Shown: piece by piece, positions 1 through 12,635 of the stretch
Position numbering within the stretch: position 1 is the stretch's first letter
Layout of the letters: each line of letters begins with the position of its first letter
NCBI RefSeq assembly: GCF_023078275.1
Contig: NC_062996.1
Coordinates: 6,448,001 to 6,512,000, forward strand
Origin: Leguminivora glycinivorella
Taxonomy: Eukaryota > Arthropoda > Insecta > Lepidoptera > Tortricidae
Reading direction: 5' to 3'
DNA length: 64,000 nt
Translations under genes and position numbers: made by a program
Notes under the pieces: generated by a model
Databases searched by the model: none
Told to the model about the DNA's origin: nothing
Seen by the model: only the letters and a program-made list of their open reading frames with translations

Positions 1-3000
1 TAGTACAGTCTAGGGCCACAGCTATCATTTAAGACCTATTTCTCTCCTGGAACTCCTAAAAATCTTTCAGCAGATCACACCTGTAACTTGACAAAATCGA
101 AATTTAAAAGCTAAGTTAAAAAAAATTCTAAAAGCCACCTGAATGCCTAGAACTCTTTTGTTTTGTACAGTCTAGGGCCACAGCTATCATTTAAGACCTA
201 GTGCTCTCCTGGAACTCCTGAAAATCTTTCAGCAGATCACACCTGTAACTTGACAAAATCGAAATTTCAAACATGATTAAAAAAAAATCTAAAAGCATCC
301 TGAATGCCTAGAACTCTTTTGTTTTGTACAGTCTAGGGCCATAGCTATCATTTAAAACCTAGTTCTCTTCTGGAACTCGTGAAAATCTTTCAGCAGATCA
401 CACCTGTTACTTGACAAAATCGAAATTTCAAACTTGATTTAAAAAAAATTTAAAAGGGTTCTGAATAACTAGAACTTTTTTGTTCTGTACAGTCTTGGGC
501 CACAGCTATCATTTAAGACCTAGTTATTTCCTGTAACTCGTAAAAATCTTTCAGCAGATCACACCTGTAACTTGACAAAATCGAAATTTCAAACTTGATA
601 TAAAAAAAATTCTAAAAGGGTCCTGAATGCCTAGAACTCTTTTGTTCTGTACAGTCTAGGGCCACAGCTATCATTTAAGACCTAGTTATCTCCTGGAACT
701 CGTGAAAATCTTTCAGCAGATCACACCTGTAACTTGACAAAATCGATTTTTCAAACTTGATTTAAAAAAAAATCTAAAAGCATCCTGAATGCCTAGAACT
801 CTTTTGTTGTGTACAGTCTAGGACCACAGCTATCATTTAGGACCTAGTTCTTTCCTGGAACTCGTGAAAATCTTTCAGCAGATCACACCTGTAACTTGAC
901 AAAATCGAAATTTCAAACTTGATTTAAAAAAAAATTTAAAAGCATCCTGAATGCCTAGAACTCTTTTGTTTTGTACACTTTAGGGCCACAGCTATCATTT
1001 AAGACCTAGTTCTCTCCTGGAACTTGTGAAAATCTTTCAGCAGATCACACCTGTAACTTGACAAAATCGAAATTTCAAACTTGATTTAAAAAAAAATTCT
1101 AAAAGGGTCCTGAATACCTAGAACTCTTTTGTTCTGTACAGTCTAGGGCCACAACTATCATTTAAGACCTAGTTCTTTCCTGGAACTCCTGAAAATCTTT
1201 CAGCAGATCACACCTGTAACTTGACAAAATCGAAATTTCAAACATGATTTAAAAAAAAATCTAAAAGCATCCTGAATGCCTAGAACTCTTTTGTTTTGTA
1301 CATTTTAGGGCCACAGCTATCATTTAAAACCTATTTCTCTCCTGAAACTCGTGAAAATCTTTCAGCAGATCACACCTGTAACTTGACAAAATCAAAATTT
1401 CAAACTTGATTAAAAAAAAATCTAAAAGCATCCTGAATGCCTAGAACTCTTTTGTTTTGTACAGTCTAGGGCCACAGCTATCATTTAAGACCTAGTTCTC
1501 TCCTGGAACTCCTAAAAATCTTTCAGCAGATCACACCTGTAACTTGACAAAATCGAAATTTAAAAGCTAAGTTAAAAAAAATTCTAAAAGCTACCTGAAT
1601 GCCTAGAACTCTTTTGTTTTGTACAGTCTAGGGCCACAGCTATCATTTAAGACCTAGTGCTCTCCTGGAACTCCTGAAAATCTTTCAGCAGATCACACCT
1701 GTAACTTGACAAAATCGAAATTTCAAACTTGATATAAAAAAAATTCTAAAAGGGTCCTGAATGCCTAGAACTCTTTTGTTTTGTACATTTTAGGGCCACA
1801 GCTATCATTTAAAACCTATTTCTCTCCTGAAACTCGTGAAAATCTTTCAGCAGATCACACCTGTAACTTGACAAAATCAAAATTTCAAACTTGATTAAAA
1901 AAAAATCTAAAAGCATCCTGAATGCCTAGAACTCTTTTGTTTTGTACAGTCTAGGGCCACAGCTATCATTTAAGACCTAGTTCTCTCCTGGAACTCCTAA
2001 AAATCTTTCAGCAGATCACACCTGTAACTTGACAAAATCGAAATTTAAAAGCTAAGTTAAAAAAAATTCTAAAAGCTACCTGAATGCCTAGAACTCTTTT
2101 GTTTTGTACAGTCTAGGGCCACAGCTATCATTTAAGACCTAGTGCTCTCCTGGAACTCCTGAAAATCTTTCAGCAGTTCACACCTGTAACTTGACAAAAT
2201 CGAAATTTCAAACTTGATATAAAAAAAATTCTAAAAGGGTCCTGAATGCCTAGAACTCTTTTTTTCTGTACAGTCGAGGGCTACAGCTATCATTTAAGAC
2301 CTAGTTATCTCCTGGAACTCGTGAAAATCTTTCAGCAGATCACACCTGTAACTTGTCAAAATGGAAATTTAAAAGCTAAGTTAAAAAAAATTCTAAAAGC
2401 TACCTGAATGCCTAGAACTCTTTTGTTTTATACAGTCTAGGGTCACAGCTATCATTTAAGACCTAGTTCTCTCCTGGATCTCCTGAAAATCTTTCAGCAG
2501 ATCACACCTGTAACTTGACTTGAGTTTTGTACAGTTTAGGGCCATAGCTATCATTTAAAACCTAGTTCTCTCCTGGAACTCGTGAAAATCTTTCAGCAGA
2601 TCACACCTGTTACTTGACAAAATCGAAATTTCAAACTTGATTTAAAAAAAAAATCTAAAAGGGTCCTGAATACCTAGAACTCTTTTGTTTTGTACAGTCT
2701 AGGGCCACCGCTATCATTTAAGATCTAGTTCTTTCCTGGAACTCGTGAAAATCTTTCAGCAGATCACACCTGTAACTTGACAAAATCGAAATTTCAAACT
2801 TGATTTAAAAAAAATTCTAAAAGGGTCCTGAATACCTAGAACTCTTTTGTTCTGTACAGTCTAGGGCCACAGCTATCATTTAAAACCCAGTTCTTTCCTG
2901 GAACTCGTGAAAATCTTTCAGCAGATCACACCTGTAACTTGACAAAATCTAAATTTAAATGCTAAGTTAAAAAAAATTCTAAAAGCTACCTGAATGCCTA

Positions 3001-6000
3001 GAACTCTTTTGTTCTGTACAGTCTAGGGCCACAGCTATCATTTAAGACCTTGTTATTTCCTGGAACTCGTGAAAATCTTTCAGCAGATCACACCTGTAAC
3101 TTGACAAAATCGATTTTTCAAACTTGATTTAAAAAAAATCTAAAAGCATCCTGAATGCCTAGAACTCTTTTGTTTTGTACAGTCTAGGGCCACAGCTATC
3201 ATTTAGGACCTAGTTCTTTCCTGGAACTCGTGAAAATCTTTCAGCAGATCACACCTGTAACTTGACAAAATCGAAATTTCAAACTTGATTTAAAAAAAAA
3301 ATCTAAAAGCATCCTGAATGCCTAGAACTCTTTTGTTTTGTACACTCTAGGGCCACAGCTATCATTTAAGATTTAGTTCTCTCCTGGAACTCGTGAAAAT
3401 CTTTCAGCAGATCACACCTGTAACTTTACAAAATCGAAATTTCAAACTTGATTTAAAAAAAAATTCTAAAAGGGTCCTGAATACCTAGAACTCTTTTGTT
3501 CTGTACAGTCTAGGGCCACAGCTATCATTTAAGACCTAGTTATCTCCTGGAACTCGTGAAAATCTTTCAGCAGATCACACCTGTAACTTGTCAAAATCGA
3601 AATTTAAAAGCTAAGTTAAAAAAAATTCTAAAAGCTACCTGAATGCCTAGAACTCTTTTGTTTTATACAGTCTAGGGCCACAGCTATCATTTAAGACCTA
3701 GTTCTCTCCTGGATCTCCTGAAAATCTTTCAGCAGATCACACCTGTAACTTGACAAAATCGAAATTTAAAGGCTAAGTTAAAAAAAATTCTAAAAGCTAC
3801 CTGAATGCCTAGAACTCTTTTGTTTTGTACAGTCTAGGGCCACAACTATCATTTAAGACCTAGTTCTCTCCTGGAACTCGTGAAAATCTTTCAGCAGATC
3901 ACACCTGTAACTTGACAAAATCGAAATTTCAAACATGATTTAAAAAAAAATCTAAAAGCATCCTGAATGCCTAGAACTCTTTTGTTTTGTACATTTTAGG
4001 GCCACAGCTATCATTTAAAACCTATTTCTCTCCTGGAACTCGTGAAAATCTTTCAGCAGATCACACCTGTAACTTGACAAAATCAAAATTTCAAACTTGA
4101 TTAAAAAAAAATCTAAAAGCATCCTGAATGCCTAGAACTCTTTTGTTTAGTACAGTCTAGGGCCACAGCTATCATTTAAGACCTAGTTCTCTCCTGGAAC
4201 TCCTAAAAATCTTTCAGCAGATCACACCTGTAACTTGACAAAATCGAAATTTAAAAGCTAAGTTAAAAAAAATTCTAAAAGCTACCTGAATGCCTAGAAC
4301 TCTTTTGTTTTGTACAGTCTAGGGCCACAGCTATCATTTAAGACCTAGTGCTCTCCTGGAACTTCTGAAAATCTTTCAGCAGATCACACCTGTAACTTGA
4401 CAAAATCGAAATTTAAAGGCTAAGTTAAAAAAAATTCTAAAAGCTACCTGAATGCCTAGAACTCTTTTGTTTTGTACAGTCTAGGGCCACAGCTATCATT
4501 TAAGACCTAGTTCTCTCCTGGAACTCGTTAAAATCTTTCATCAGATCACACCTGTAACTTGACAAAATCGAAATTTCAAACTTGATTTAAAAAAAATTCT
4601 AAAAGGGTCCTGAATACCTAGAACTCTTTTGTTCTGTACAGTCTAGGGCCACAGCTATCATTTAAGACCTAGTTCTTTCCTGGAACTCCTGCAAATCTTT
4701 CAGCAGATCACACCTGTAACTTGACAAAATCGAAATTTCAAACATGACTTTAAAAAAAATCTAAAAGCATCCTGAATGCCTAGACCTCTTTTGTTCTGTA
4801 CAGTCTAGGGCCACAGCTATCATTTAAGACCTATTTCTCTCCTGGAACTCGTGAAAATCTTTCAGCAGATCACACCTGTAACTTGACAAAATCAAAATTT
4901 CAAACTTGATTAAAAAAAAAATCTAAAAGCATCCTGAATGCCTAGAACTCTTTTGTTCTGTACAGTCTAGGGCCACAGCTATCATTTAAGACCTAGTTCT
5001 CTCCTGGAACTCCTAAAAATCTTTCAGCAGATCACACCTGTAGCTTGACAAAATCGAAATTTAAAAGCTAAGTTAAAAAAAATTCTAAAAGCTACCTGAA
5101 TGCCTAGAACTCTTTTGTTTTGTACAGTCTAGGGCCACAGCTATCATTTAAGAACTAGTGCTCTCCTGGAACTCCTGAAAATCTTTCAGCAGATCACACC
5201 TGTAACTTGACAAAATCGAAATTTCAAACTTGATTTAAAAAAAATTCTAAAAGGGTCCTGAATACCTAGAACTCTTTTGTTCTGTACAGTCTAGGGCCAC
5301 AGCTATCATTTAAGACCTAGTTCTTTCCTGGAACTCCTGCAAATCTTTCAGCAGATCACACCTGTAACTTGACAAAATCGAAATTTCAAACATGACTTTA
5401 AAAAAAATCTAAAAGCATCCTGAATGCCTAGAACTCTTTTGTTCTGTACAGTCTAGGGCCACAGCTATCATTTAAGACCTAGTTCTCTCCTGGAACTCGT
5501 GAAAATCTTTCAGCAGATCACACCTGTAACTTGTCAAAATCGAAATTTAAAAGATAAGTTAAAAAAAATTATAAAAGCTGCCTGAATGCCTAGAACTCTT
5601 TTGTTTTATACAGTCTAGGGCCACAGATATCATTTAAGACCTAGTTCTCTCCTGGAACTCGTGAAAATCTTTCAGCAGATCACACCTGTTACTTGACAAA
5701 ATCGAAATTTCAAACTTGATTTAAAAAAAATTCTAAAAGGGTCCTGAATACCTAGAACTCTTTTGTTCTGTACAGTCTAGGGCCACAGCTATCATTTAAG
5801 ACCTAGTTCTCTCCTGGAACTCCTAAAAATCTTTCAGCAGATCACACCTGTAACTTGACAAAATCGAAATTTAAAAGCTAAGTTAAAAAAAATTCTAAAA
5901 GCTACCTGAATGCCTAGAACTCTTTTGTTTTGTACAGTCTCGGGCCACAGCTATCATTTAAGACCTAGTGCTCTCCTGGAACTCCTGAAAATCTTTCAGC

Positions 6001-9000
6001 AGATCACACCTGTAACTTGACAAAATCGAAATTTCAAACATGATTAAAAAAAAAACTAAAAGCATCCTGAATGCCTAGAACTCTTTTGTTTTGTACAGTC
6101 TAGGGCCATAGCTATCATTAAAAACCTAGTTCTCTCCTGGAACTCGTGAAAATCTTTCAGCAGATCACACCTGTAACTTGACAAAATCGAAATTTCAAAC
6201 TTGATATAAAAAAAATTCTAAAAGGGTCCTGAATGCCTAGAACTCTTTTGTTCTGTACAGTCTAGGGCCACAGCTATCATTTAAGACCTAGTTATCTCCT
6301 GGAACTCGTGAAAATCTTTCAGCAGATCACACCTGTAACTTGTCAAAATCGAAATTTAAAAGCTAAGTTAAAAAAAATTCTAAAAGCTACCTGAATGCCT
6401 AGAACTCTTTTGTTTTATACAGTCTAGGGCCACAGCTATCATTTAAGACCTAGTTCTCTCCTGGATCTCCTGAAAATCTTTCAGCAGATCACACCTGTAA
6501 CTTGACAAAATCGAAATTTCAAACATGATTTAAAAAAAAATCTAAAAGCATCCTGAATGCCTAGAACTCTTTTGTTTTGTACATTTTAGGGCCACAGCTA
6601 TCATTTAAGACCTAGTTCTCTCCTGGAACTCCTAAAAATCTTTCAGCAGATCACACCTGTAACTTGACAAAATCGAAATTTAAAAGCTAAGTTAAAAAAA
6701 ATTCTAAAAGCTACCTGAATGCCTAGAACTCTTTTGTTTTGTACAGTCTAGGGCCACAGCTATCATTTAAGACCTATTGCTCTCCTGGAACTTCTGAAAA
6801 TCTTTCAGCAGATCACACCTGTAACTTGACAAAATCGAAATTTCAAACATGATTAAAAAAAAAACTAAAAGCATCCTGAATGCCTAGAACTCTTTTGTTT
6901 TGTACAGTCTAGGGCCATAGCTATCATTAAAAACCTAGTTCTCTCCTGGAACTCGTGAAAATCTTTCAGCAGTTCACACCTGTAACTTGACAAAATCGAA
7001 ATTTCAAACTTGATATAAAAAAAATTCTAAAAGGGTCCTGAATGCCTAGAACTCTTTTTTTCTGTACAGTCGAGGGCTACAGCTATCATTTAAGACCTAG
7101 TTATCTCCTGGAACTCGTGAAAATCTTTCAGCAGATCACACCTGTAACTTGTCAAAATGGAAATTTAAAAGCTAAGTTAAAAAAAATTCTAAAAGCTACC
7201 TGAATGCCTAGAACTCTTTTGTTTTATACAGTCTAGGGTCACAGCTATCATTTAAGACCTAGTTCTCTCCTGGATCTCCTGAAAATCTTTCAGCAGATCA
7301 CACCTGTAACTTGACAAAATCGAAATTTAAAGGCTAAGTTAAAAAAAATTCTAAAAGCTACCTGAATGCCTAGAACTCTTTTGTTTTGTACAGTCTAGGG
7401 CCACAGCTATCATTTAAGACCTAGTTCTCTCCTGGAACTCGTGAAAATCTTTCATCAGATCACACCTGTAACTTGACAAAATCGAAATTTCAAACATGAT
7501 TTAAAAAAAAATCTAAAAGCATCCTGAATGCCTAGAACTCTTTTGTTTTGTACATTTTAGGGCCACAGCTATCATTTAAAACCTATTTCTCTCCTGGAAC
7601 TCGTGAAAATCTTTCAGCAGATCACACCTGTAACTTGACAAAATCAAAATTTCAAACTTGATTAAAAAAAAAATCTAAAAGCATCCTGAATGCCTAGAAC
7701 TCTTTTGTTTAGTACAGTCTAGGGCCACAGCTATCATTTAAGACCTAGTTCTCTCCTGGAACTCCTAAAAATCTTTCAGCAGATCACACCTGTAACTTGA
7801 CAAAATCGAAATTTAAAAGCTAAGTTAAAAAAAATTCTAAAAGCTACCTGAATGCCTAGAACTCTTTTGTTTTGTACAGTCTAGGGCCACAGCTATCATT
7901 TAAGACCTAGTGCTCTCCTGGAACTCCTGAAAATCTTTCAGCAGATCACACCTGTAACTTGACAAAATCGAAATTTCAAACATGATTAAAAAAAAATCTA
8001 AAAGCATCCTGAATGCCTAGAACTCTTTTGTTTTGTACAGTCTAGGGCCATAGCTATCATTTAAAACCTAGTTCTCTTCTGGAACTCGTGAAAATCTTTC
8101 AGCAGATCACACCTGTTACTTGACAAAATCGAAATTTCAAACTTGATTTAAAAAAAATTTAAAAGGGTTCTGAATAACTAGAACTTTTTTGTTCTGTACA
8201 GTCTTGGGCCACAGCTATCATTTAAGACCTAGTTATTTCCTGTAACTCGTAAAAATCTTTCAGCAGATCACACCTGTAACTTGACAAAATCGAAATTTCA
8301 AACTTGATATAAAAAAATTCTAAAAGGGTCCTGAATGCCTAGAACTCTTTTGTTCTGTACAGTCTAGGGCCACAGCTATCATTTAAGACCTAGTTATCTC
8401 CTGGAACTCGTGAAAATCTTTCAGCAGATCACACCTGTAACTTGACAAAATCGATTTTTCAAACTTGATTTAAAAAAAAATCTAAAAGCATCCTGAATGC
8501 CTAGAACTCTTTTGTTGTGTACAGTCTAGGACCACAGCTATCATTTAGGACCTAGTTCTTTCCTGGAACTCGTGAAAATCTTTCAGCAGATCACACCTGT
8601 AACTTGACAAAATCGAAATTTCAAACTTGATTTAAAAAAAAATTTAAAAGCATCCTGAATGCCTAGAACTCTTTTGTTTTGTACACTTTAGGGCCACAGC
8701 TATCATTTAAGACCTAGTTCTCTCCTGGAACTCGTGAAAATCTTTCAGCAGATCACACCTGTAACTTGACAAAATCGAAATTTCAAACTTGATTTAAAAA
8801 AAATTCTAAAAGGGTCCTGAATACCTAGAACTCTTTTGTTCTGTACAGTCTAGGGCCACAACTATCATTTAAGACCTAGTTCTTTCCTGGAACTCCTGAA
8901 AATCTTTCAGCAGATCACACCTGTAACTTGACAAAATCGAAATTTCAAACATGATTTAAAAAAAAATCTAAAAGCATCCTGAATGCCTAGAACTCTTTTG

Positions 9001-11691
9001 TTTTGTACATTTTAGGGCCACAGCTATCATTTAAAACCTATTTCTCTCCTGAAACTCGTGAAAATCTTTCAGCAGATCACACCTGTAACTTGACAAAATC
9101 AAAATTTCAAACTTGATTAAAAAAAAAATCTAAAAGCATCCTGAATGCCTAGAACTCTTTTGTTTTGTACAGTCTAGGGCCACAGCTATCATTTAAGACC
9201 TAGTTCTCTCCTGGAACTCCTAAAAATCTTTCAGCAGATCACACCTGTAACTTGACAAAATCGAAATTTAAAAGCTAAGTTAAAAAAAATTCTAAAAGCT
9301 ACCTGAATGCCTAGAACTCTTTTGTTTTGTACAGTCTAGGGCCACAGCTATCATTTAAGACCTAGTGCTCTCCTGGAACTCCTGAAAATCTTTCAGCAGA
9401 TCACACCTGTAACTTGACAAAATCGAAATTTCAAACTTGATATAAAAAAAATTCTAAAAGGGTCCTGAATGCCTAGAACTCTTTTGTTTTGTACATTTTA
9501 GGGCCACAGCTATCATTTAAAACCTATTTCTCTCCTGAAACTCGTGAAAATCTTTCAGCAGATCACACCTGTAACTTGACAAAATCAAAATTTCAAACTT
9601 GATTAAAAAAAAATCTAAAAGCATCCTGAATGCCTAGAACTCTTTTGTTTTGTACAGTCTAGGGCCACAGCTATCATTTAAGACCTAGTTCTCTCCTGGA
9701 ACTCCTAAAAATCTTTCAGCAGATCACACCTGTAACTTGACAAAATCGAAATTTAAAAGCTAAGTTAAAAAAAATTCTAAAAGCTACCTGAATGCCTAGA
9801 ACTCTTTTGTTTTGTACAGTCTAGGGCCACAGCTATCATTTAAGACCTAGTGCTCTCCTGGAACTCCTGAAAATCTTTCAGCAGATCACACCTGTAACTT
9901 GACAAAATCGAAATTTCAAACATGATTAAAAAAAAATCTAAAAGCATCCTGAATGCCTAGAACTCTTTTGTTTTGTACAGTCTAGGGCCATAGCTATCAT
10001 TTAAAACCTAGTTCTCTTCTGGAACTCGTGAAAATCTTTCAGCAGATCACACCTGTTACTTGACAAAATCGAAATTTCAAACTTGATTTAAAAAAAATTT
10101 AAAAGGGTTCTGAATAACTAGAACTTTTTTGTTCTGTACAGTCTTGGGCCACAGCTATCATTTAAGACCTAGTTATTTCCTGTAACTCGTAAAAATCTTT
10201 CAGCAGATCACACCTGTAACTTGACAAAATCGAAATTTCAAACTTGATATAAAAAAAATTCTAAAAGGGTCCTGAATGCCTAGAACTCTTTTGTTCTGTA
10301 CAGTCTAGGGCCACAGCTATCATTTAAGACCTAGTTATCTCCTGGAACTCGTGAAAATCTTTCAGCAGATCACACCTGTAACTTGACAAAATCGATTTTT
10401 CAAACTTGATTTAAAAAAAAATCTAAAAGCATCCTGAATGCCTAGAACTCTTTTGTTGTGTACAGTCTAGGACCACAGCTATCATTTAGGACCTAGTTCT
10501 TTCCTGGAACTCGTGAAAATCTTTCAGCAGATCACACCTGTAACTTGACAAAATCGAAATTTCAAACTTGATTTAAAAAAAAATTTAAAAGCATCCTGAA
10601 TGCCTAGAACTCTTTTGTTTTGTACATTTTAGGGCCACAGCTATCATTTAAAACCTATTTCTCTCCTGAAACTCGTGAAAATCTTTCAGCAGATCACACC
10701 TGTAACTTGACAAAATCAAAATTTCAAACTTGATTAAAAAAAAATCTAAAAGCATCCTGAATGCCTAGAACTCTTTTGTTTTGTACAGTCTAGGGCCACA
10801 GCTATCATTTAAGACCTAGTTCTCTCCTGGAACTCCTAAAAATCTTTCAGCAGATCACACCTGTAACTTGACAAAATCGAAATTTAAAAGCTAAGTTAAA
10901 AAAAATTCTAAAAGCTACCTGAATGCCTAGAACTCTTTTGTTTTGTACAGTCTAGGGCCACAGCTATCATTTAAGACCTAGTGCTCTCCTGGAACTCCTG
11001 AAAATCTTTCAGCAGTTCACACCTGTAACTTGACAAAATCGAAATTTCAAACTTGATATAAAAAAATTCTAAAAGGGTCCTGAATGCCTAGAACTCTTTT
11101 TTTCTGTACAGTCGAGGGCTACAGCTATCATTTAAGACCTAGTTATCTCCTGGAACTCGTGAAAATCTTTCAGCAGATCACACCTGTAACTTGTCAAAAT
11201 GGAAATTTAAAAGCTAAGTTAAAAAAAATTCTAAAAGCTACCTGAATGCCTAGAACTCTTTTGTTTTATACAGTCTAGGGTCACAGCTATCATTTAAGAC
11301 CTAGTTCTCTCCTGGATCTCCTGAAAATCTTTCAGCAGATCACACCTGTAACTTGACTTGAGTTTTGTACAGTTTAGGGCCATAGCTATCATTTAAAACC
11401 TAGTTCTCTCCTGGAACTCGTGAAAATCTTTCAGCAGATCACACCTGTTACTTGACAAAATCGAAATTTCAAACTTGATTTAAAAAAAAAATCTAAAAGG
11501 GTCCTGAATACCTAGAACTCTTTTGTTTTGTACAGTCTAGGGCCACCGCTATCATTTAAGATCTAGTTCTTTCCTGGAACTCGTGAAAATCTTTCAGCAG
11601 ATGACACCTGTAACTTGACAAAATCGAAATTTCAAACTTGATTTAAAAAAAATTCTAAAAGGGTCCTGAATACCTAGAACTCTTTTGTTCT
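1..11691. repeat. Satellite array, left block, 161-162 bp monomers
   Basis: Head-to-tail AT-rich monomers run from the first base. The recurring word TACAGTCTAGGGCC starts at 4, 166, 327 and 488, giving a period of 161-162 bp. Every monomer has the same layout: the TAGGGCC box, a variable CCTGGAACTC segment, a near-invariant segment around CAGCAGATCACACCTG, a run of 7-10 A, and CCTAGAACTCTTTTGTT before the next unit. Variants are recognisable, for example GTCTTGGGCC at 492, 8201 and 10141, CGAGGGCTAC at 2275, 7071 and 11113, and a shortened 99 bp monomer with the junction ACTTGACTTGAG at 2515 and 11353. No ORF of 60 codons lies in this block. The left edge of the array is outside the window. 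Confidence 0.97.
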
Positions 11692-12635
11692 AAGGCCGAC
11701 TAGATGACCAGTTGATCCAGCTGTTCACGGTGTGGCGAGATGGCTGGCGGTCATATGCAACCCCCACTTCGTCGTCATCACCAACGTGCAGCGCACTGCA
11801 GCTGCAGCAATCTTCATGAGCCGTTCGGGCTCCACTTCACTTCGCAACCGGCGCGGCGGGAAGATTGGCGGCCATGAGAAGCCCCCACTTCAACGCCACC
11901 GCCAACAAGAATCGGCATCTTCAAAATTTATTATGTTTTTTCATGTGAAATAAACGTTTTGCCTTGTTTTTTTTACTTGAAGTTAGGTGAATTTGCTAAC
12001 AGCTGTCATGTCAATGTCATCTAGTCATGGCCACAGACAATTAGCTGTCAGAAAGTTCAAAATAAAAGGGTTTAGTCGATGAGCAGGGGTTAGGTTTTTG
12101 CCATTGGTTTTCCTAACCATAGTCCATATCTGACTAATTTGCGAGGACCTTGGCTATAGTCCAACTATCCAAATTATGGCGGTCTCAACCGTGGACTAGG
12201 CAACCACGCAAAGAGCGTTAGATGTTGGCTACCTTGAATGAGGCTGTCACTATTGGGTGTTAGGAGATTTTTTTTTGTGTGTAGGGGGGCCTGGCTTAGG
12301 TAGGGCCAACCGGTAGTTAGGGTAGAATAGGATAGGATAGGGTGTAGTATTGTGAACAATGGCTGCTTCTAACATAAGGGGGAGGGATATGTAAGAGGTT
12401 TCGCATTCAGAATGAAACCTTTTACAGCAGTCATGGTCGCTGACTGGCAGTCCCTGATTTAAAATTGGAACAGTATAAGAACGTCAAGGAAAACAGACAC
12501 TTCAAAGGGGTAATCATATAGAAGCAGCGATTGAGAGTGAACGGTTGTACTTAGCTCCTAAAATATAAAAAATATTGATTCAAAGCGTTGTTTAAATGTT
12601 TGGATGCTCTCCACTGATAGGCCGACTCTCTTACA
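11692..12635. mobile_element. 944 bp non-satellite insert in the array, unidentified
   Basis: The satellite breaks after TTTTGTTCT at 11691 and resumes with GTACAGTCTAGGG at 12636. The homologous uninterrupted stretch at 18391-18412 reads straight through, so this is an insertion. GGCCGACT occurs just inside both ends (11694-11701 and 12620-12627), but there is no clear duplication at the outer junction. The first 250 bp are GC-richer than the surroundings and include a 73-codon ORF (11732-11953) with no recognisable domain and AATAAA at its 3' side. The rest has a tandem GGATA run near 12330. No transposase, RT or TIR is visible. It could be a retroposed transcript fragment, a non-autonomous element or filler DNA from break repair. 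Confidence 0.6.

Noticed and set aside
12174..12359. 61-codon minus-strand ORF in the satellite insert
   Set aside because: No domain, overlaps GGATA low-complexity sequence, and nothing supports translation.
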